A DNA stretch of 64,000 bases from positions 1,488,001 through 1,552,000 of the forward strand of contig JAQFVV010012535.1 of NCBI GenBank assembly GCA_028023455.1, in the 5' to 3' direction. The notes beneath the pieces were generated by a model that ran no database searches, had not been told where the DNA came from, and was given only the letters and a program-made list of their open reading frames with translations. Shown in pieces: positions 22,446-35,600 of this stretch. Within the stretch, counting starts at the first letter, position 1; the number at the start of each line of letters is the position of its first letter. The DNA is from Epiperipatus broadwayi (taxonomy: Eukaryota > Onychophora > Udeonychophora > Euonychophora > Peripatidae). The translations under genes and the position numbers were made by a program.

Positions 22446-25400
22446 TTCACATTTAAATATTTATATAGCTTATTCAAATCTAAAGTTATTTATATTCAAT
22501 CATTTCCCCAGAAAATATAAAATGTACTATTTTTTTGTAATGAAAATTGATGATAATGAAATGCAAGTGATACAGTGCCTATTCAATTTTTAGTATCCAG
22601 CTATTTTCATGTGGCATTGTTGTAATTGCAGTGATGGCATTGTGAATTAGAAAATTAAATTTATTTAAAATAGTCCCAAAATGCAAAGTTGATCATAGTA
22701 TTAATTGTGCCAAACCTAAAAGAAGCCGTAAAGAGATTCATTTTTAAATTTATATCTTTTTCTAAATCTATATGACCACCTTTTACTTGCAATAAATGGC
22801 TGACTTCATATCACTGTTTTCTGTTGATTCTTTGCTAAAGTCTTATTGTAGATTCATCCTTTCTGAGATAATTTGTTACTGGCTACAGGAGCATTCTTTT
22901 TTGTTCCATATCCTTCATCTTCAAATTTAATGTTTTTTCAATCTTCACTAAATACTTATCATATTTACTGTGGAAAATACTTTAGAAGTTTCCAGAACTC
23001 AAATAATATTAGCTTGATTTTTTTAAATGTATTTTATGAATCATCAATTTGTTTTTATTAAAAATTTACCCACTGAACATACAATTTTTTTTTTTTTTTT
23101 TTCAAAACTAAATCAATTAATTTTATTTTATTACTAAATAAAACACTTCATGACTTTTAGCCTTTTAAAAATTTCTACCATTTATTTGGTATTTTGAGAC
23201 CATTTTAAACAAAATTTTAATTTTTAAATGAACAGTAATTCTTTATAATAAATACTAATTCTGGCACTGCAATGACTATAATATTAGTCCAAGAGAAGAA
23301 AGTGGCTGCTCTTATACAGACAAATAATATATACATGAAATTTAGGAATTTCTAATTAACTATATATATTTCCAAATAAGATTATTAAATCCGCAATACC
23401 ATGATTGAAATATACTTCTACATTGTTAACAAATTTGTTGTTGTAAATTGGATTTTTCTTATCTTAAATCTAATTCCATCTTTATCAAACAACCCCTTTA
23501 CATTTTGTCTAAATAAGTATTAAATAACTATGGACAAAGTCAACATCTTTGTCTTATATATCTTGCATATTTATCTATTTTGAAAGAAACCATTTTATTT
23601 TACAAATGTCTTCTATTCATGGTTTCTAGTAGTTGTCTATCTTTTGAACATACTTTTCTTAGAAAATTCAGCAAAGAATACTATTCCTTCTTATCAATTT
23701 TTTTTTTTAAAAATCATTCATTCTTTCAATAATTGTGTTCATTACTTCATTTGTACCATTACTAAGAACTAACTTCAAATGAAGAAAAAAAAATTAGAGA
23801 GAGATAAAGAATAAAAATTACAAAATGAAAAAGAAGAGAAAGGAAAAAATTGCAATTAGAACAACTAAACATTTAAAAAGCAAAAATGTTGTTGCATAAG
23901 CATAGTTGTATTGTCACAATTAGGAGAGTGTAACAATTCTTGTTTATTGTAAACTTTCAATAATATCTTAGTATCATATGAGATCAAAATAACTGTTATA
24001 AAATTTTTGCAGTTTGTTGCTTAATGATTTTCTCTCTACTGAAATGATAATTATTAATAGAAAATCTATTGACATTTTCTTTAATCACAAATTACATTAA
24101 AAATATCAATTGTTTGTGGTTACATTGAAATCTTTGTTTTGTACTACTTCATTTCATGCAATACTTCTATAATTTCTTTATTTATTATAGTACCATTTTT
24201 TTTATATTTAGCATAAATAAAAGTGTGATGATTCTGTCATACAAAATATTTATATATTTTTTTTCATTCTTTTGCTACATTCTTCTATCCTGATAATTTA
24301 CTATTTCTTTATTCAATTACTATTTAACTTCTAATACTACCTTTTCAAATCTGATTCTTTTTATTCTATTATATCTCTCTACATTATTTTTTTATTCAAA
24401 TTTGCATCATCTTTATTATCTTCACATCTCACTTTATTGCTAATCTTGGTTTTTTAGTTTTACTTGCATTAGTCTTTATATTCTTTTTTTTTTCCTACCA
24501 TTTTATTAATTATCTCGTTGCTAATCACAAAGCAGTTTTTTTAATAACTACTATCTGAATTATAGTTTTCAAAAAATTTATTTAACTAATTTGTACCTTT
24601 AATATGAATTAAGTTGAATTTTTATCTACGAATAGTTTTTTTAATATAACAAGTTTAACCCTCTATGGCTACAGGGCAGTTTTGTAGTATAAATGCTGCA
24701 CGTAAAATATTATTTTATGGCACAATAAATGGGCTTTTAAAAGAAGTAAAACAAATAAAAATGACTTTAAAAATAATTATCAATATCATCATCATTATTG
24801 TCACTGTCATTGTTATTAGCTTCAGACCTTCCTAATGTTCCTAAAATACAGATATGACGTTAATTTTGCAATCCAAAATTTTAATTTTCTTTGATTATTT
24901 AAAATTTTTATGTAAAATGAATGAATTGACATTTGACATATTTAACATTTGTAAGAAAATTGCTATTGATCAATGTCTTGTTCTCCTACTAGAACAGGTC
25001 TATGAAAATTTTATGCAGGAATACCACATCATATTTGCATAGCCTTGGTAATAAGTTCAATTGAATGCACTCTTTTAGAAAAATTACAATCAGATATTAT
25101 AATAAAATAAATTTTATTTTTATTATTTTAAGAATTACTTACAAAAATATGATCTTTATATAAAAAAGGAAAGAAAAATCCATTATAGAGCACAAAAAAT
25201 GGAGGAAGAAAATAATCTATATTTAGATTACAAGCAGTAAGATATCCGGTAAACTCCAAAAAAAAAAAAAAAAAACGCAAGGGAAATTCACAGTAATTTG
25301 ATTTTTTGTAAAATAGAAACTTATTTAGGAAGGTTGAGATAGATATTTATTTAATTAAAAAAATAATACAAAATCAGAGCATTGGAAAATTGATAGCAGT

Positions 25401-26014
25401 ATAATTTACTGCATGTAACTATTGAAGTCATTTTTTTAAGTATCCTTTTAATTTATCATTCTATTTAGCAATTACAACTTAGTACTCTTATATTTTAAAT
25501 CAGTGAATGTAATCATCATGAAAAATATGGCATTACTTTCCTAAGATGCATTTTGAAATAAGTAGATTTCTTTGCTTAAACCATGTTCCAGATGTTATCT
25601 TTTGTTGTTAAAAGAAATATAAATGATTAATAATCATTTACATATTTATTGAAAGTGAAGATTTTTGTGAATAACAATCTAGCCAATCAGTTCACTGGTA
25701 GTACAATCTTATTAATTTGACATTATACTAAAATAATCAGCCAAAGAATTAATCCAGTATAATTATTTCATGACTTACAACACTGATCTTCAACTGGTTT
25801 CTGAACCAACTAATTAGTGCTTGCAATGTAATGAGAAAAATGCATTATATTTAAATATAAATTTCAAGACCTCGCAAATTTGAAATCACAATGTAGTCCA
25901 ACATTAGTAAATATTTAAATAAAAATTGGTGTCTTGTTATTGATTTGTTTGAGTGGATTGTTAATTGAGTAACTAATTATATTATTTCAAGTCTAGTAGT
26001 ATGCATATTTAGAA
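22446..26014. other. Intronic AT-rich sequence
   Basis: No coding region beyond short random frames. Homopolymer tracts lie near 23082 and 25258. I see no repeat partners elsewhere in the window. Confidence 0.4.
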
Positions 26015-26019
26015 TATAT

Positions 26020-28588
26020 TGTAATGTTCCGGAGAAAGCAAAGACAAGAGAAATGAGGGGAGAATGCATTTGTCTATGGTCAGACTTTATGATTACACCC
26101 ACTTCTTATAGCCTAGTTCAATGTTCGTTTATTAAATCTAGATGCAGTTTGGGTCAGTTCATTCATACCTCAACCCTCTTCTTGGTATCATTATGCCCCA
26201 GAGTTCAAACTTGGAGAATTTGCCTTTGACTCTCGTAATAAGAATGCACTTATGCAGACTAATAGCTATTGTACCTCTATATAAGTCATAGCTAAGGAGA
26301 TGTATTCACCCAAATCCATTCCAATGTTATTACCCTATAGCGGTATGTGTGTGTAATATATATTTAAGATTATTGATTAATCAGTTAATGCAGAGTTGGT
26401 TTAAATAAACTATAGAGACCAAATTGAGATTAACAAATTCAATAATATTTAATTTATGCAAAAATAAATAAATCCAAAATATTTTACAATATATATACAA
26501 AAAATATGATAGTGTGTGTCAATAATGGATTTCTCCCAAATCAATATTTAATAAATTCATGTTTCCTTATTCATAATTCCCTTGATAGAAATTCGTATCC
26601 AAGACACTTATTATATACAAAGCTTTAAAAAATATAAAAACAAAATTGGTTTAGCATGTATGAATCTGACTATCTAATTTAGATCTTTCTTTTAACAATA
26701 TTCAGATTAGCATTGTGGTTTGAATTCAGTTGTTGGTGTTTGATCTCTTTGAGGGTCCCCCCTCCAAAAAAATCTATATATAATCTCTCTATTGTCATAG
26801 AATAGACCATTCATTCAAGGAATTTAGTCATTTGCACAGAAATAACAAAGAATGTAAACAATTGTTAACACATAATGAGATAACAAATTCGATTCAGTTT
26901 TAGTGGTTGTATTTAATGTATGAGAATCAAAGATCTTACCTCTCATTCCATACTATGATGATGATGATCAAATGTCAAATCACTAAGTAAGAGCAGCATT
27001 AACATAAATTATGTCCTGTTTTAGTGGTTGCATTTAATTTCTGAGAATTAAAGATCTTATCTCTCATTCCATACTATGATGATAAAATGTCAAATTACTA
27101 AGAAAGAGGAGCATTAACCTAAATTTTATTTACAAAAAAGAAAATTCAATTGAACTTACCTGTTTCTCCCTCCTCTTTCTGGTTTGTCTTAAAGAGAGCT
27201 ATTCCAAAAATCTAAATTATAGAAATCTATGCCTCTGAATGTGATGAATGTAATAATAATAATATATATATAAAATACAGAGATATTTACAAAATTAAAA
27301 CGTATTAAAAATCAAACTTCATCAAATCAATTTAATTAAAATTCATGAGTTGGTAATGTTCTTCATGTGTTATAGTTTGTGCTTTAAGAACAGTCCTCCT
27401 TGATTAATGTATCCATTACTCATTGACGGTTCTGTGTTACATGCTAAAAACAGCTCCACATCAGTCATTGCTTGGTCTTTATGCTGGTCCACATTCAAGC
27501 ATTTTATGTTGGACAAAATGTACTTTTTGTCAGGTAATTTATGAATAGGCATATAAAGATATTACCTTTCATGGTTAGATTTCTGGTGGTCAATACCACA
27601 ACATTATGCTTTAGCCTAAGTGCATTGTGTATCACTTTATCACATATATAAACTTTTAAAATAGTTGTTGTTTATAACTAATGAATTTTTCACATAAGAT
27701 AAATTATTCCATTCTTTTTCTTTAACAACTGATTATATATATTTTTTTTCTTTTGTCCATATATGAATAGAATTGTTACTTTGTTCTTTTTTTTATAAGC
27801 TAAAACAATTTTCTAATTTCATTAAACTGCACAAATTTATTTCTTCTTTTTTACTCCCATTATCTCTTGAAATTATAACAGTTCTATATCAATAGTCACA
27901 TCTGGAAAAATGAATCCTTTTAGAACAAAATATCCATTTTACAGTATTCGAAATTCTCTTCTGAAGATATTGACTTCCTTTAGCATGTAAATAATTTTAT
28001 AGGAGTTAGTTACATTCATTTTTATATCCAGTGTGGTTTCCATTGTCTTGTATATATTAACTCTTTCATTTTCTTTTTTATTGCCATAGTTATTCATTGT
28101 TGTAGTAGATTATATTAACGACAATCGATTTAAAAAAAAATTATACAATAAAAATATTATTTCATTCTCACATTGGGTTGCTCAGCAATCATTATTTGAC
28201 ATAGGTCATTATCAAAGTTAAGCAATTCCAGTCTATGTCATTGTATTGATTGAATAAGGACATACAAGACAATAACAAGTTTATTAATGTTTATATATAT
28301 ATATTTGTACTATTTTTTTCTTTAATGTTTAAATCTTGCTTATTTTCATTAACGGAGAATTTGTTGAAAAAAAAAAGTTTCTCACGATTTTACACTTTTA
28401 TTATTTTTTTGTAGCAAAAAATACATCGCATATATTTATATAGTCCTAAAGTGAATATAAATAGTGAATATATCTATACTTTAACAAAACTTATAAATTA
28501 AGTTAAACTTAAGTTTTAAAAAGGGCATACCTTAGTTATGAGTAGGTATAGATTGTTTTGGATTAGATTACAGTCAGGCATCACAACT
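26020..28588 (-). repeat. 3' LTR of the large element
   Basis: About 2.57 kb, matching 45440-47233 plus 55645-56433 nearly collinearly. It begins TGTAATGTTCCGGAGAAAGC on the plus strand and ends ...catcacaact. The final base pair of the TG/CA terminus is changed here compared with the partner copy. Immediately outside on the inner side is ccccta, which on the minus strand is the purine run AGGGG expected for a polypurine tract. It contains an internal duplication around 26899-27085 (agtggttg...catactatgatgat). Confidence 0.7.
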
Positions 28589-29072
28589 CCCCTATCCTTA
28601 CAGGGTTAAAATTTTGCTTTATAATCAAATTTTAACTGTTATTGAGTAAATGCAAGCATTTAAAGCTGGATACTTTAATAATTTTCTTAAAAGAAAAAAA
28701 AATTATGAAGCCATCTCTCTATTTTCCTCCTATAATCCTATGATCACAATAGCATTATTTTACAGACTCCTCTCTTATTGGTTGACATCATTCTAAAGCC
28801 AGATTTTAAACATAGGCAAGAATGTGTCTATTATAGATGGCACATAAGTTTTTAGTAATCTCTATCCTGCTCCTTTTGAGGCTTAGTGGATTTTTGAGAA
28901 TTAAAAATCAGAGTATCCATCTTTCTGTATGGATTAAGTCAAAAAATTTGGTTGGATCCAAGATATCTCAATGAAGTTTCTAAACATTCACTAGAGTATA
29001 CCCTCATAAAATAAAAGAAAAATTACTGACCCTAATTATGCATTTTTTTTGTTTACTCTTTTCTTTCATACT

Positions 29073-29444
29073 CTACCTATCATTCCTCCCTAGCTGTTTA
29101 TTTATACATAAGTTCAAAGTTGCAGTCGTGTTTTTTTTAGATTGCCCAAGATATAGCTTCAAAATTCTGGTATTGTAAGTACCCTTAATCTTATCTCTTA
29201 CATGTATCCAAATTGCATTGGGATTTTCTTGTCTGACAATAGTAAGTGATTCTTCATATTGATGGAAAAACTTTTGGTATTTATTGTCCTGGAGTCTACT
29301 CATATGAGGAGTTTTGATTAAAACTTGATCTACTTTGAAAATGTGTGGAGTTTCCTTCACATTTTTGTTTCCTTGCTCAGCCTTATTCTTAAGTTGGTTA
29401 TATGCTTTCTGTCTATCTCTTTCTACTTTTAACCCAATATATAT
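29073..29444 (-). pseudogene. Ty3/gypsy integrase C-terminal region
   Basis: A 120-codon frame reads YIGLKVERDRQKAYNQLKNK at its start, then HIFKVDQVLIKTPHMSRLQD, KYQKFFHQYEESLTIV and GTYNTRILKLYL. This matches the region after the integrase core of gypsy elements: a basic helix, the G-D-x-V-L-[LV] segment, K-F-x-x-x-Y-x-G-P, then N-x-x-x-[LI]-K-x-Y. The frame is cut exactly where the nested LTR begins (29445); its upstream part should therefore lie at about 42990-43440. It belongs to the outer element's pol. Confidence 0.65.
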
Positions 29445-29990
29445 TGTACCGGGCACACCTCTCCCTGTTCTAACTTTTTGGCATACATATCAGGCATGAA
29501 GTGACTGTACTACCTCAGGGTGAGATCTCAATAATAATTTTAATAGAAATATGCATTTTATAACTTAATTTATATGAATACATTATTAATTAGGCAATAT
29601 ATTGAAATATAGTTGATTATTCCATTCCCATGCCAATGGACATTAAAAGGTTAATCACTGTATACATTTGAAAGAACGTGAATAATTCACATCTTTATGT
29701 GCCACTCACAGACAGAGAAAATCCTCAACTGGAAGGATATACAGCCCCCAACCCATTACATAACATATACCAACTTTCTAAGACCCGATAAAATCATATC
29801 CCATTATGCTATGCTCAGCCCTCTTATTTTAGGTTATATAAAAAGAAATTTTAAAGCCGCTCTCGGAAATATATTTACTTTTTTGATAAACAGAGCAAAA
29901 CTCTCCATACAGTATTGCCACCTGTGCTAAACAGAGTAATCAATGGATGCCAGAAGGCTTGTGCATAAAATCCCTATCTAATGCCTACTC

Positions 29991-30048
29991 ATCCAATATC
30001 CCCAGACTAGTTTCTGGCTTGTGGCCTTGTCAGTGAGGAGCTTTGGAT
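29991..30048 (-). ncRNA. Hammerhead-like motif, core with one-base loss
   Basis: It has the same stems as its partner at 30276-30334. The core reads CTGACAAGG where the intact copy has CTGACGAAGG, so the invariant G of CTGANGA is lost and activity is unlikely. Confidence 0.55.
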
Positions 30049-30275
30049 CTGAGAGCACTGCATCTAGATCTTAGGATCTAATGCAACCCTCTAGCAAACA
30101 CCTTTTATCTCTACTTAACTACAAAACTATGAGAATGAAATTGAAAACACAAAAATGATTGAAAATATTTTTTGTGTTTTCAATTTCATTCTCATAGTTT
30201 TGTAGTTAAGTAAAGATAAAAGGTGGTTGCTAGAGGGTTGCATTAGAACCTAAGATCTAGATGCAGTGCTCTCAG

Positions 30276-30334
30276 ATCCAAAGCTCCTCACTGACGAAGG
30301 CCACAAGCCAGAAACTAGTCTGGGGATATTGGAT
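30276..30334 (+). ncRNA. Type I hammerhead ribozyme motif, core intact
   Basis: Stem I consists of ATCCAA paired with TTGGAT and TCCTCA paired with TGGGGA (one G-U pair), separated by a small AGC/TA internal loop. CTGACGA follows, then GGC/GCC closing a short loop (stem II), GAAA, the self-complementary ACTAGT (stem III) and cleavage triplet GTC. All conserved core bases are present apart from an A-A pair where G-C is commonest at the base of stem II. With a palindromic stem III, a dimer is the expected active form, as described for Penelope-like elements. Confidence 0.7.
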
Positions 30335-32987
30335 GAGTAGGCATTAGATAGGGATTTTATGCACAAGCTTTCTGGCATCCATTGATTACTCTGTTTAGCA
30401 CAGGTGGCAATACTGTATGGAGAGTTTTGCTCTGTTTATCAACAATTAATGTGCTAGTATAGGAAATGTGATCATGTGATGCTTAGTGATATATTTACTT
30501 CTGTTATATTTTAGGAAATGAAAGAAAATAAATATAACACATACAATTAAATAAGTCATAAAATATTTATTATGAATATCATTTAACATGTCATAAACCC
30601 CATTATCCCACCACCAATTGCACAAATAAAAGAAAATAACATAGTATTTAATCCGTTTTTTCCTAACTTATAAAAAATATTTGGATGAAGTGGTCTGAGT
30701 TCTATACTCACATGTATATATTAGGCAATATAAAAAGTAATATGAGATCATTAAATATTCGGTCATACATGTATGCTCATTTCTGCATTCATTCCACAGT
30801 TGAATAGTGTTTTAAAATCGTGCATTAACAAAGAAACAAAGTAAAACCATCATTTTATATGCTTTGTCTTGGATTAATTTATACGCATTTGACTGGTTTG
30901 AACATAAATACAATAGGATATAAGACGTACATACTCGTCTTATAGTTTACGTACATTTTAAACTAAATATGGAGGAATGACTAACTTAAAGAATCCTGCA
31001 CTTAGCGGATAAATGGCTTAACATAGATACACTACCAAAATATAAATTAGATTTCTGGCATAATTAGATTTTAAACATGTGGATATATATAATATAGACA
31101 TATAAATAATATTTAAAAAAAATGATATGAAAAGGTTGAAACAAATTTTCCCCTCCGGTGTCTTGAGACTTCATCCGGACTTGGGGTCTCTGATACACAT
31201 CTGTTTAACAGGGTGGCAAGGATTTCTTTCTTTCACTCTGTTAGATTGGCGATCTTCATCATCAATATCTGCTGGACCTGGGTGGCTATATTTCGACAGA
31301 GCTGGATGGATGCACAGAAGCAGGCTTCTACCCCATAATCATCTTGCTGGTTGATGTAGAAATGATCTTCATCTCGAGTTTGTTAATGCTGTGACAATCA
31401 AACAAAGACTGCTATTTATTTTATTAGAAATGAATTAAGTAGAGACTCGGCTCTGTACTGTTTCTTAACAGTTTATGTCTTCTTCTACATTGCAGCCTGG
31501 ATATGAGGCAAACACAGCATATAACTGGAAGTGATAGGAGCTCATTAGCACAACAAGATTTCAGTAACCTCAATCTCCTCCGTACTGACTGTAGCTATCA
31601 CTATTCAATTATTAGGTCAGTACTCTATAGCAGTGGTAGTCTGTGTAAGTAATTCTCTGCATTTGGAGTAATAAAATATTTGCAGTGACTAAAATAGAGT
31701 AGTCGGTCTGCAACGATCACGCAATATCTTCTGGAAAACTTAGATCGCTCAACAAATCTCTTTGGCAATATCTTGGAAGACTGGAGAAAATACATCTGAG
31801 AGAACTTGGAATAATCCGACTGCAAGAACTCTTAATATACCTACCCTTGTTGCCCTGCACCTGGTTAACAGTATATATAGCACCTCCATTACATAGTCAA
31901 TTTTGTTACCCCCCTTCGAATAATTGCCCCCAGCTTTTATCTTGGTGACTAATTGATCCAAAAATAATTTACATACTTTCTTTTACAGAATGTTATCTGT
32001 AATTAATTTTATAGACCCATTTTTTAATTTTATTTTATCTGGGTGATTCAGACCACTATACTGATAACATCAGTTTCAAATTTAAATACAAAAGAAAAAT
32101 TCTTTTGCTATGGATTAAAATTAAACATAGCTATAGAATAAATAAACAATATTTTTTTATCTCTGCCTTGGCATCCAAATTCTTCTGTTTTGTTTGTAAA
32201 AATAAGAGTACAAAGCAGGATGGCCACTAATACATAAGTGTATTTTTATATTTGGTAAAACAATGGCCACCCGATTTTTCTTAATACATTCATCCAAGCA
32301 TATTAAAATAATTTAAAGTGACTGTTTAATATTGTCACACTCTCATTTCCAAACACTTAAGATTTACCCATACTTAAACGTTTGGGTCGAAAAGTTAGAT
32401 GGATTCATTCTACCTTTTCTAAAGACTTTATCTTGTGTTTGAGAATGTTAGTATTATTTACGTATAGTTATCTGTAAGGCGCATGTGCATTAGCCTGATC
32501 GCTAATTTACATTTACAATTTATCAACATAGCGCTGTATAAATAAATACTTAATTAGTACATTTATAAAAAATCTTACGATTTAAAAATAAAATACAGAC
32601 ACATTGGAACATTTACAATTACTTTGTAATTATTTTATATAATTTCATTTCCTTTATAACATGTTCCAACACGTAAACAAACTTTTCACAAAAAAAATAA
32701 AAAATTGATATAAAATTATAAATATAGTATGTTTAGATTTATTAAAATAAAATAAAATGAAACAAAAATATTGTACGCATATATAATACAATATTATGCG
32801 TCAATTTACAATTTGGGATTTAATATTCTTGAGTGTGTGTGGATAAGAAATATACACACAGACACTTCGTCTATTCTACACTGTTTATATCATAGCTACG
32901 TAAATCAATAATTAAATATATCTATAACTGAGCTGTAGCTTCAGCGACAGCCACCTTGTGTGTGATCACTCATAGAGTGACGGCACA

Positions 32988-34055
32988 ATATCTTCCCTAT
33001 GATGTGATGTTCAAGTGGGATTAACCATTTAATGTCTTCACTAACTATTTGCACTTAGATGAAAACGAAAATATGTACATGTTGAAAATCTTCTTTTATT
33101 TCCTATCTATTATAGCGTGGTAGACATAATGTTCAATCGCTGGAGATGTAAACCCTCATCTCCCAAAGCATCGATATGACAAGCCAAGATCACATCGTCT
33201 TCCCCACCCCCGAGTTCAAAACAAGAAATCCAGATCATTGGTCTAAAGATCCCTACTTCATTCAGAATTCTATGACAGTATAAAGTATATAAGATACAAA
33301 AATCAAATGAATGCCTCCATCCTCGCTCATTTGGAGTCTTACAGGATCATTTGCATCTTTAGATAAATAGAAAATGGACTCTATTTTCAAAGAGCTTTAC
33401 GAATATAAAACCTTAGTAAAATGTGCCTATGCTCATTCCTTTTGATGCTTAAAGGGTCTTTTGCATTACAAAGCAATGGTCCTAGAGAAAGAATTTTTTT
33501 CTATTCTCTGCAAATGCAGTACCTCCCGCCTTTTCATGATGGAGCATACAATATCATATAGCCACAAAAATTCCAGCCTACATAAAGATCTCCAGCCAAC
33601 CCTCATCTCCAATCCTAGAGTACAGGAAACACTGATACAGACTGACCTATACACATAACACTGGGAAACTATTGGGCCACACATCCGACTTTCAAACGAC
33701 ATGACCAATCGGCTACATTTCAAAAAAAATCTAATGAGAAACTTTCACTCTAATGCTATTATTAAAAACTTTTTCCCAAGATCACTCTTTTTTAGTTAAT
33801 AAATATGAGTTAATATTCCCTTTTTGAAGTCCTTTGCCGATTTTTATACTTAGGTGCTATTTATATATATGCACAGTATCTCTTTTCTTTCTCCAGCAAT
33901 TTACTTATTTCACTTCTAACATACGATAAACTTTTTTCTTTTTTTTTTTTGTGAGCTTTTTTTTTAAAATTAATTACGTTTAGCGGCCATGTTTTTTTTT
34001 ATGCTGGCCATTTTGGATAAGGCCCTACACGTTTGGTGCCCAAAAAAATTCCTCC
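32988..34055 (-). other. Internal region of the nested element
   Basis: These 1068 bp between the two LTRs hold only short frames (for example 33466-33723, minus, Cys/Arg-rich and unlike any family I know). Near the right LTR the minus strand reads tttttttgggcaccaaacgt, a TGG-containing stretch suited to a primer-binding site, 11-12 bases beyond the LTR end. I would not call any gene here. Confidence 0.45.
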
Positions 34056-35600
34056 TGTACTGGGCACACCTCTTCCCGTTCTAACTTTTTGGCATACATA
34101 TCAGGTTTGAAGTGGATATACCACCTCAGGGTGAGATCTCAATAATAATTTTAATAGAAATTTGCATTTTATAACTTAATTTATATGAATACATTATTAA
34201 TTAGGCAATGTATTGGAATAGCATTGATTATTCCATTCCCATGCCAATGGACATCAAAAGGTTAATCACTGTATACTTTGAAAGACCATGAATAATTCAC
34301 ATCTTTACGCGCCACTCCCACACAGAAAATTCCCACTGGAAGGATATATAGCCCCCAACCCATTACATAACATATACCAACTTTCTAACGCCCGATAAAG
34401 TCATATCTCATTATGCTATGTTCAGCCCTTTTATCTCAGGTTATACAAAAATAAATTTTAAAGCCGATCTCGGAAATATATTTACTTTTGTTATATAATA
34501 GGAAATGAAAGAAAATAAATATAACACACACAGTTAAATAAGTCATAAAACATTTATTACGCATATGATATTAACATTTCTTAACCCTATTATTCCACCA
34601 CCAATTGCACAAATAAAAGAAAATAACATATTTAATCCGTTTCCCCTTAACTCATAAAAATGTTTAGATGAAGTGGTCCGAGTTCTATACCCACACGTAT
34701 ATATTAGGCAATATAAAAAGTAATATGAGATTATTAAATATTCGTCATATATGTATGCTCATTTCTGCATTCATTCCATAGTTTAATAGTGTTTTAAAAC
34801 CGTGCACTAACATACACTTAAACACATAAAGAAACAAAGTAAAACCATCATTTTATGCGCTTTGTCTTGGATTAATTTATACGCATTTGACTGGTTTGAA
34901 CATAAATACAATAGGATGTAAGACATACATACTTGTCTTATAGTTTACTTACATTTTAAACTAAATGTGGAAGAATGACTAACTTAAAGAATCCTGCACT
35001 TAGTGGATACATGCACTACCGAAATATAAATTATATCTCTGGCATAATTAGATTTTAAACATGTTGTGGATACAAACATATAAGTAGTATTTTAAAAAAA
35101 ATAATATAAAAAGATTGAAACAAATTTTACCCTTCGATGTCTTGAGACTTCATCCGGACTTGGGGTCTCTGAACATGCTATGCACATCTGTTTAACAGGG
35201 CGGCAATGACTTCTTTCTTTCACTCTGTTGGTTTAGCAATTTTCATCATCGATATCTGATGGACCAAGGTGGCTACATTTCAACGGAGCTGGACAGGTGC
35301 ACAGAAGTAGGCTTCTATCCCATAATCATCTTGCTGGTTGATGTAGAAATGGTCTTCATCTTGAGTTTGTCAATGCTGTGACAATCAGAGGAACACTGCT
35401 ATTTATTTTATTAGAAATGAATTAAGTGGAGACTCAGGTCTATGATCTTTCTTAACAGTTCATGACTTCTAAATTGCGGCCTGGATATGAGGCAAACGCA
35501 GCATATAACTGGAAGTGACAGGAGCTCATTAGCATCGCGATTTCAGCAACCTCAATCTTCTCCGTACTGACTATAGCTATCACCATTCAATTATTAGGTA

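Larger units (their letters stand above)
29881..30488. mobile_element. PLE-derived near-perfect palindrome with 12-bp target duplication
   Basis: The insertion is bounded by ATATATTTACTT at 29869-29880 and 30489-30500. The homologous LTR copy near 34483 has the single empty site (aaatatatttacttttgtta). Within it 29885-30440 is an inverted repeat: gataaacagagcaaaactct on the left is exactly complemented on the right, and the centre lies near 30163. Each arm has a hammerhead motif. After the palindrome comes the family's usual end, tgatcatgtgatgcttagtg. The arms are almost identical, so this fold-back is young. A hairpin of about 270 bp per arm would form in either transcript. Confidence 0.8.
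29445..32987 (-). repeat. 3' LTR of the nested element
   Basis: It matches 34056-35600 over its left part and 40571-42979 over its right part. It carries the PLE insertion at 29881-30488. Compared with the partner it has about 270 bp extra at roughly 32292-32562. Beyond its right end the minus strand reads catagggaag, a modest purine tract. Confidence 0.65.

Noticed and set aside
31127-31354. 75-codon plus-strand ORF
   Set aside because: It lies inside an LTR, the homologous copy at 35100-35330 does not keep the frame, and no motif is recognisable.
33466-33723. Cys/Arg-rich minus-strand ORF in the nested element's interior as an accessory protein
   Set aside because: No known domain or start context, and a plus-strand frame overlaps it; length alone is not evidence.
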